From positions 1-63,256 of IMG/VR virus record IMGVR_UViG_3300046690_000263: a DNA stretch of 63,256 nt; one strand, 5' to 3'. Shown here piece by piece: positions 59,202 to 63,256 of this stretch. This DNA is from a virus. A program made the position numbers and the translations under genes. How positions within the stretch are numbered: position 1 is the stretch's first letter; each line of letters starts with the position of its first letter. The notes beneath the pieces are model-generated. The model ran no database searches, had not been told where the DNA came from, and saw nothing but the letters and a program-made list of their open reading frames with translations.

Positions 59202-59687
59202 ATGACTAAAGAACTGAACAAGATCAGCCGTGTGGAAGCCATCGAGCAGGTGGCCAGCCTGTTCATTAAAGCCGACGCCTTGGTGGTCGATCTGGCGAAT
59301 GCACCCGGCTATCCCGACATGATGGTGCTGGTGAAGGACTGCATGCCGCTGTTCATCTTCGTGCGGCCCGATGATGTGACCAGCCCTGACTGGGCAGCGG
59401 CCAAGGTGGTGGTGGAGAAGAACCTCGCAGCCGTGAACGCCACGTGGTTCGACGCAACCGAGGTCAGCGATCTGGACTGGGTACTGGGCGAGGTCATGCG
59501 CCGCACGAAACCCGGCGAAATCCGTGAACTCCCTGTTCAGTTGACGGCTGAACAGCAGGGATTCGAATTCGCTGGATCGGCAGACGCGTCAGAAACGGTC
59601 ACAGGAGCCTTGGACGCCCCCGTCGATACCGTGGCAGTCGAGAAAGCCCCGCAAGCCCGTGGCGACCGCAAGGCGTGGCTGGCATGA
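59202..59687 (+). CDS. VRR-NUC-like protein lacking catalytic residues, 161 aa
   Basis: The middle (GYPDMMVLVKDCMPLFIFVR) resembles the VRR-NUC core G-x-PD ... E-x-K of the next gene, but the E-x-K position reads F-V-R, so it is probably inactive. GAGGA precedes ATG 59202 and the C-terminal ~45 residues are acidic and disordered. It may partner or regulate the active nuclease. Assignment is tentative. Confidence 0.5.
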   Translation: MTKELNKISRVEAIEQVASLFIKADALVVDLANAPGYPDMMVLVKDCMPLFIFVRPDDVTSPDWAAAKVVVEKNLAAVNATWFDATEVSDLDWVLGEVMRRTKPGEIRELPVQLTAEQQGFEFAGSADASETVTGALDAPVDTVAVEKAPQARGDRKAWLA

Positions 59688-60004
59688 GTCACGACACACG
59701 CCGGGAAAGCAGCATCGAGCGCGTTTTGCGTGAAGGCGTGGAAAAACTGGGCGGCAAAGCGTACAAGTTCGTGTCCCCCGGCGAGGCTGGGGTGGCCGAC
59801 CGCGTGATCGTTCTGCCGTTCATTCCGGTGTGGTTTGTCGAATGCAAGGCTGAACACAAACCACTGGAGCCGTTGCAGATACTGTTCAGGGATTTTGTGA
59901 CTGAACGCGGCCACCAGCATGCGACGCTGGATTCGATAGCCAAGGTGTCGAACTGGCTGGCCGCACGGCACCGCGACATCATGCGAGCAAAGGCACTGCG
60001 ATGA
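59684..60004 (+). CDS. VRR-NUC nuclease, 106 aa
   Basis: Stand-alone VRR-NUC domain: GEAGVADRVIVLPFIPVWFV then ECKAEHKPLEPLQILFRDFV gives the D...E-x-K active site with the following Q motif, at the family's usual length. Phage VRR-NUC enzymes cut structured DNA and often pair with an SNF2 helicase, as here. ATGA overlaps link it to both neighbours. Confidence 0.88.
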   Translation: MSHDTRRESSIERVLREGVEKLGGKAYKFVSPGEAGVADRVIVLPFIPVWFVECKAEHKPLEPLQILFRDFVTERGHQHATLDSIAKVSNWLAARHRDIMRAKALR

Positions 60005-61506
60005 GCGAGATATGGACCCCCCGCGTCTATCAGGATCACGGGCTGGACTTCGTGCTGGACACGCCGGACTGCGGTCTGTGGCTTCCCATGGGTCTGGGAA
60101 AGACCAGCATCGCCGCGACCGCGATCATGACGTGTCTCTACGATACGTTCGACGTGCGGCGTGTGCTGATCGTGGCACCGAAGCGTGTAGCCAGCAAGGT
60201 GTGGCCGGATGAGTTCGCCAAGTGGAAGCATCTGGCGTTCATGCAGTACCGTGTGCTGAGCGCGGCAGACTTCGGACTGACCCCCGGCTATCAGACCGTG
60301 GACGTGTACGAGCCGGTGCTTGAAACGATTCGAAAGAAGCAGAAGAAAGGCAAGCTGACGTTCGGCTGGGACAGCGAGGACGATGCAGCCAACCGCAAGG
60401 CCAAGGCCGCATGCAAGAAGCGGCTACAGTCCTACACTGAACGCATTCACATCGTGTCGTGGGACTTTCTTGAATATCTGGTTGACGCCTACGGTGTGAA
60501 CTGGCCGTATGAAATGGTGGTGCTGGACGAATCGAGTTTCATCAAGAGTCAGGACACCAACCGCTTCAGGGCTTGCCGTGACTTCAGGAAGCACACGGGC
60601 CGCATTGTCCAGTTGACCGGCACGCCTGCAACCAATGGCCTGCTGAACATCTGGAGCCAGCTATGGATACTGGACAAGGGCAAGCGACTGGGCGAAACGT
60701 ACAGCGCCTACCGCAGCGCCTATTTCACTCCCGCAGCCACGGGAAGGGATGGCACCGTGTATAGCTGGGCTATCGACAAGGGAGCGAAAGAAAAGATTTA
60801 CGGCCGCATCGGTGACATCGTAATGTCGTTGCGTGCGCAGGACTGGATCACCCTGCCCTCTGTCATTGACAACCCGGTCTACATTGATCTGCCTGAGAAG
60901 GCGCGCGACATGTACGACACCATCGAGCGCGATCTGGTGGCGATGATGAAAGGCAGCACGGTCAGCGCACGCAACCCGGCAGCGCTGGTGAACAAGCTGA
61001 TGCAGATAGCGAACGGCACGGTCTACGACGATGGCCGCAAGCCTGTCCACGTGCACGACGAGAAGCTGAAGGCACTCGCAGAGATAGCGGAATCACAGGA
61101 CGGCAACCTGCTGGTGTTCTACGCCTACAAGCCTGAAGCTGAAGCAATCCAGAAGTTCTTCGGCAAAAAGGCAGTGAAGCTGGACACCGACGCGAAGATG
61201 GATGAGTGGAACAAAGGCCACATCAAGATCGCCTACAGCCACGCAGCCAGCATCGGTTATGGCAGCAACATCCAGAAAGGCGGCAACAAGGTGGTGTGGT
61301 ACTCACCGACGCACAATCTTGAACACTGGCAGCAGGCCAACGCACGACTGGTGCGCAGTGGACAGGAAGCGGACCATGTGATCCAGTCGTGCATCATGGC
61401 GACCGACACACTGGACAGGCATGTGAGATATCGGGTACTGGCAGACAAGGAAGCAGACCAGCAGAGTCTGATGGATGCCGTACTCGCACGGATAGGGGAA
61501 CTGTAA
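60001..61506 (+). CDS. SNF2-type SF2 helicase, 501 aa
   Basis: Two RecA-like domains with all motifs: I PMGLGKTS (about 29-36), II LDES (about 175-178), III LTGTPATN (about 201-208), and VI ARLVRSGQEADHV. Such phage helicases remodel DNA-protein complexes or recombination intermediates and regularly accompany VRR-NUC. Length normal; starts in ATGA overlap with the nuclease. Confidence 0.92.
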   Translation: MSEIWTPRVYQDHGLDFVLDTPDCGLWLPMGLGKTSIAATAIMTCLYDTFDVRRVLIVAPKRVASKVWPDEFAKWKHLAFMQYRVLSAADFGLTPGYQTVDVYEPVLETIRKKQKKGKLTFGWDSEDDAANRKAKAACKKRLQSYTERIHIVSWDFLEYLVDAYGVNWPYEMVVLDESSFIKSQDTNRFRACRDFRKHTGRIVQLTGTPATNGLLNIWSQLWILDKGKRLGETYSAYRSAYFTPAATGRDGTVYSWAIDKGAKEKIYGRIGDIVMSLRAQDWITLPSVIDNPVYIDLPEKARDMYDTIERDLVAMMKGSTVSARNPAALVNKLMQIANGTVYDDGRKPVHVHDEKLKALAEIAESQDGNLLVFYAYKPEAEAIQKFFGKKAVKLDTDAKMDEWNKGHIKIAYSHAASIGYGSNIQKGGNKVVWYSPTHNLEHWQQANARLVRSGQEADHVIQSCIMATDTLDRHVRYRVLADKEADQQSLMDAVLARIGEL

Positions 61507-62069
61507 TGCTGTTCGAACGACTCTCAAGCCTTACGATTGGTGTATCAGGATTTGCGGAAAGGGTTGACGGCACATCAGTGCGAACAACCGACTGGACAGA
61601 TATGGCGCAGGCGCTGGGCCGGTGCACAAAAGAACAGGCCGATCTGCTGCGTGCGATCTATTTGCAGGACGCACGCGCAGCACGCCGCGTGGTGGAGCGG
61701 CTGGCGCGCAAGACATGCAGGATAGAACACGCGGGCCTGCTGTCACGTGACCTTGCGTTCAGCACGCTGCGTGCGTTCAGTGCGATGCGACCGTGTGAGC
61801 ATTGCGAGGGACAGGGCCGCGTGAAAATGCCGGACGGCATGCGGCTGGACATCGAGACCGGCGAGTGGGCACCCTACAAGGGCGGCTGGAAAAACTGCAC
61901 ATGGTGTCGTGCAGACGGCTACACACACGTGAAGCCTGTCGAAGTCCAGAAGCTGATGCACGTCAGCGATCAGGTGTGGGAACTGCTACTTGCGCGACCG
62001 TTCGTGGATGCCTATGAACAGTTGCGCAAGTGGCATAAAGACGGCGAGGCGACTATCTCTGCTGCCTAG
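61506..62069 (+). CDS. Q-like zinc-finger antitermination candidate, 187 aa
   Basis: Last gene of the early operon, overlapping the helicase stop by one base (TAATG). It has a DnaJ-type zinc finger: MRPCEHCEGQGRVKMPDG ... KNCTWCRADGYTH, spaced like the CxxC-x-G-x-G pairs of Q-type phage antiterminators, plus helical N- and C-terminal parts. Together with the terminator-like hairpin in the late leader it suggests control of late genes by antitermination. Another DnaJ-like function is the main alternative. Confidence 0.55.
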   Translation: MLFERLSSLTIGVSGFAERVDGTSVRTTDWTDMAQALGRCTKEQADLLRAIYLQDARAARRVVERLARKTCRIEHAGLLSRDLAFSTLRAFSAMRPCEHCEGQGRVKMPDGMRLDIETGEWAPYKGGWKNCTWCRADGYTHVKPVEVQKLMHVSDQVWELLLARPFVDAYEQLRKWHKDGEATISAA

Positions 62070-62304
62070 ACTCAAGAATCATGCGAACGCATTCCGCGAT
62101 GGCTTCGCCCCGCTTGACACGCTTCGGACTGACACCAACGATCAGCCAGTCTTTCCAGTCCGACTCGCGTGCCACCGTGTAAGGGCCGACACGGAAGCGT
62201 ATAACGCGTGTCCACACCCTGCCCTGCTGCACATTGCTGGTGTGATCCGTGCCGACCGTTATGCCGTTGATGGTGGCTTCAGCTATTGCGTCCTGTGTGT
62301 TCAC
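62053..62304 (-). CDS. Hypothetical protein, 83 aa
   Basis: GTG 62304 has GGAGG 6 nt upstream. Beta-rich (NGITVGTDHTSNVQQGRVWT; VIRFRVGPYTVARESDWKDW) with a helical end. It converges with and overlaps the last 17 nt of the early operon on the opposite strand, so the two transcripts overlap end to end. No family recognised. Confidence 0.7.
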   Translation of the reverse strand: MNTQDAIAEATINGITVGTDHTSNVQQGRVWTRVIRFRVGPYTVARESDWKDWLIVGVSPKRVKRGEAIAECVRMILESRQQR

Positions 62305-62690
62305 GATTGCCTCCGCTGTCTGATGGTCTGCCCGCAGCAGGGGCAGCGATTCTGTGCTGCCCTTCTGATTGCACGGTAGACCGCTGATGGATCGAGACCG
62401 TACTTCACGGCAGCAGCATAGGGTGTGGCGTCCGTGTGTTCCTTCAGGTACAGCAACGCCTGCTGCGTTCGCGACATGCCCTGAACATCGTCCGGCTTCA
62501 CATACGTGCCGACCAGCAGCGAGCCATCATCCAGCACAGGTTCAGGGTCCGGTGTCAGAGCCAGTGCTTTGACCTGATCGTTCAGCCGGTAGACCGCAAG
62601 GCCGCGCACCGTGTCCAGTGCGTTAATGACCTTGGGCCGCAGGTTCTCTGCGAACTGGCCTAGCAGTTCATCGAGCGTCATTTCAGTCAT
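62301..62690 (-). CDS. HTH plus zinc-ribbon regulator-like protein, 129 aa
   Basis: The C-terminal half has a helix-turn-helix (SRTQQALLYLKEHTDATPYA ... KYGLDPSAVYRAIRRA) ending in a CPCCGQTI knuckle, a layout seen in phage DNA-binding regulators. A GGGGAAG site lies before ATG 62690. It is a candidate to read one of the operator sets in this genome. Confidence 0.68.
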   Translation of the reverse strand: MTEMTLDELLGQFAENLRPKVINALDTVRGLAVYRLNDQVKALALTPDPEPVLDDGSLLVGTYVKPDDVQGMSRTQQALLYLKEHTDATPYAAAVKYGLDPSAVYRAIRRAAQNRCPCCGQTIRQRRQS

Positions 62691-62692
62691 GG

Positions 62693-62911
62693 TTACTTCC
62701 CCTGATGATCAAGACGTGCGATGCAGTACGCGAGCCGCCACGTGTCACGGATACCGGACAGCAGACGGGCACGTGTCAGCACGCGGTGCATGGCGACATC
62801 AGCCGGTGTCGGCGCGCGGTAGGTGTAGCACGCGAGCCGCATTGCGGTGGCCGGTGCATAGCCGTCTGCCCGCAGTGCGCGGTAGTGAGCCAGTACCGAT
62901 GGATCAATCAT
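62693..62911 (-). CDS. Hypothetical protein, 72 aa
   Basis: ATG 62911 has GGAG 6 nt upstream; an earlier in-frame start at 62941 has none. Helical and basic (HYRALRADGYAPATAMRLAC; RVLTRARLLSGIRDTWRL). Unrecognised. Confidence 0.68.
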   Translation of the reverse strand: MIDPSVLAHYRALRADGYAPATAMRLACYTYRAPTPADVAMHRVLTRARLLSGIRDTWRLAYCIARLDHQGK

Positions 62912-62912
62912 T

Positions 62913-63125
62913 TTATTCTCCGTCGTCCAGCAGACCGGCACACGTCATGGCGTGCCGAACTGATTCGTTGAACTTCTCCATGCCGACATCCAGCGTCATT
63001 GCAAGCCGGACATCAGAGCCATATTCGCAACGATATGAGTGATCGTGCATTTCGAGCAGCTTGACAGCGTACTGGCCGGGTATATTGCAGGTGGCAATCA
63101 CCTGCTGAACAATTCCGAATGCCAT
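62913..63125 (-). CDS. Hypothetical protein, 70 aa
   Basis: TAGGAG lies upstream of ATG 63125, itself behind the 43-nt leader hairpin (63142-63184). Mixed fold with several Cys/His (QQVIATCNIPGQYAVKLLEM; HDHSYRCEYGSDVRLAMTLD). Because of the terminal overlap, the bases before it are repeated at 1-132. Unrecognised. Confidence 0.7.
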   Translation of the reverse strand: MAFGIVQQVIATCNIPGQYAVKLLEMHDHSYRCEYGSDVRLAMTLDVGMEKFNESVRHAMTCAGLLDDGE

Positions 63126-63256
63126 GACAATCTCCTACAGTTGAGGGAACAGACTACAGCCCCCTGTCACGGGGCTGGGTATGTCGCCTAGAGCTTGCGC
63201 AGCCAGTTCTGCCGGGTATTGGTGAAGCCCCTGTTCAGAGCGTACTTGTGTGCCTG
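63125..63256. repeat. Terminal direct repeat, right copy
   Basis: Second copy of bases 1-132. It contains the leader element 63142-63184 and a truncated copy of the 3' part of the gene at 64-267. The single mismatch (T63251 against C127) may reflect strain variation in the sample or a read error. Confidence 0.9.

Noticed and set aside
1-63256. Integrase, transposase, reverse transcriptase or CRISPR array
   Set aside because: No protein with such motifs and no regularly spaced repeats were found; the octamer excess is irregularly spaced and spread over genes.

Overview
The window is one complete, circularly closed genome of a tailed phage. Its first 132 bases recur at the end (63125-63256, one mismatch), so the unit genome is about 63,124 bp. 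The gene set is that of a short-tailed (podovirus-like) phage: TerS and TerL, a ~796-aa portal, a scaffold, an N4-gp56-type capsid protein, a head-tail adaptor, a tail nozzle, tail spikes and fibre, a holin/GH24 lysozyme/Rz-Rz1 lysis set, and a block of ejection proteins ending in a 2407-aa giant. I see no tail-tube or tape-measure genes, integrase, transposase, tRNA or CRISPR. High GC, CTG/GCG-rich codon use and an H-NS-like protein with a TWSGRG core suggest a burkholderial host (inference).

There are four transcription blocks on the circle. (A) A leftward operon starts at a sigma70-like promoter (1733-1761), runs through a DUF932 gene, crosses the contig junction and ends near 62053. (B) A rightward late operon, about 1826-39064, carries packaging, portal, two beta-helix spikes, two SGNH hydrolases, scaffold, capsid, adaptor, nozzle, fibre, lysis and ejection genes. 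(C) A leftward block, 53540-39078, holds DUF2815 (ssDNA-binding-like), a DUF2800 Cas4/RecB-like nuclease, many small overlapping genes, a CCA-type nucleotidyltransferase next to a RyR-domain protein, DUF1643, HNH, family A DNA polymerase and an ASCH/DUF3850 protein. (D) A rightward early operon, 53726-62069, holds a Cro-like HTH protein, a ribbon-helix-helix protein, an H-NS-like protein, a primase/SF3 helicase, an iteron cluster (possible origin), a VRR-NUC nuclease, an SNF2-type helicase and a zinc-finger protein resembling Q antiterminators.

Regulation looks layered. Divergent promoters sit at 1733-1831 and 53541-53725. A half-site GTGCTGCT(G) recurs in at least five intergenic gaps. The late leader has a terminator-like hairpin just before its first gene, and a Q-like protein closes the early operon.

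The most striking unexplained signals are a genome-wide excess of the near-palindromic octamer CTG(A/G)ACAG, two small genes with their own ribosome-binding sites nested out of frame in linkers of the giant ejection-protein gene, iterons behind the primase-helicase gene, and the RyR/nucleotidyltransferase pair. Start codons were chosen from Shine-Dalgarno spacing and ATGA/GTGA overlaps. Functions rest on motif recognition by eye, with no database search.
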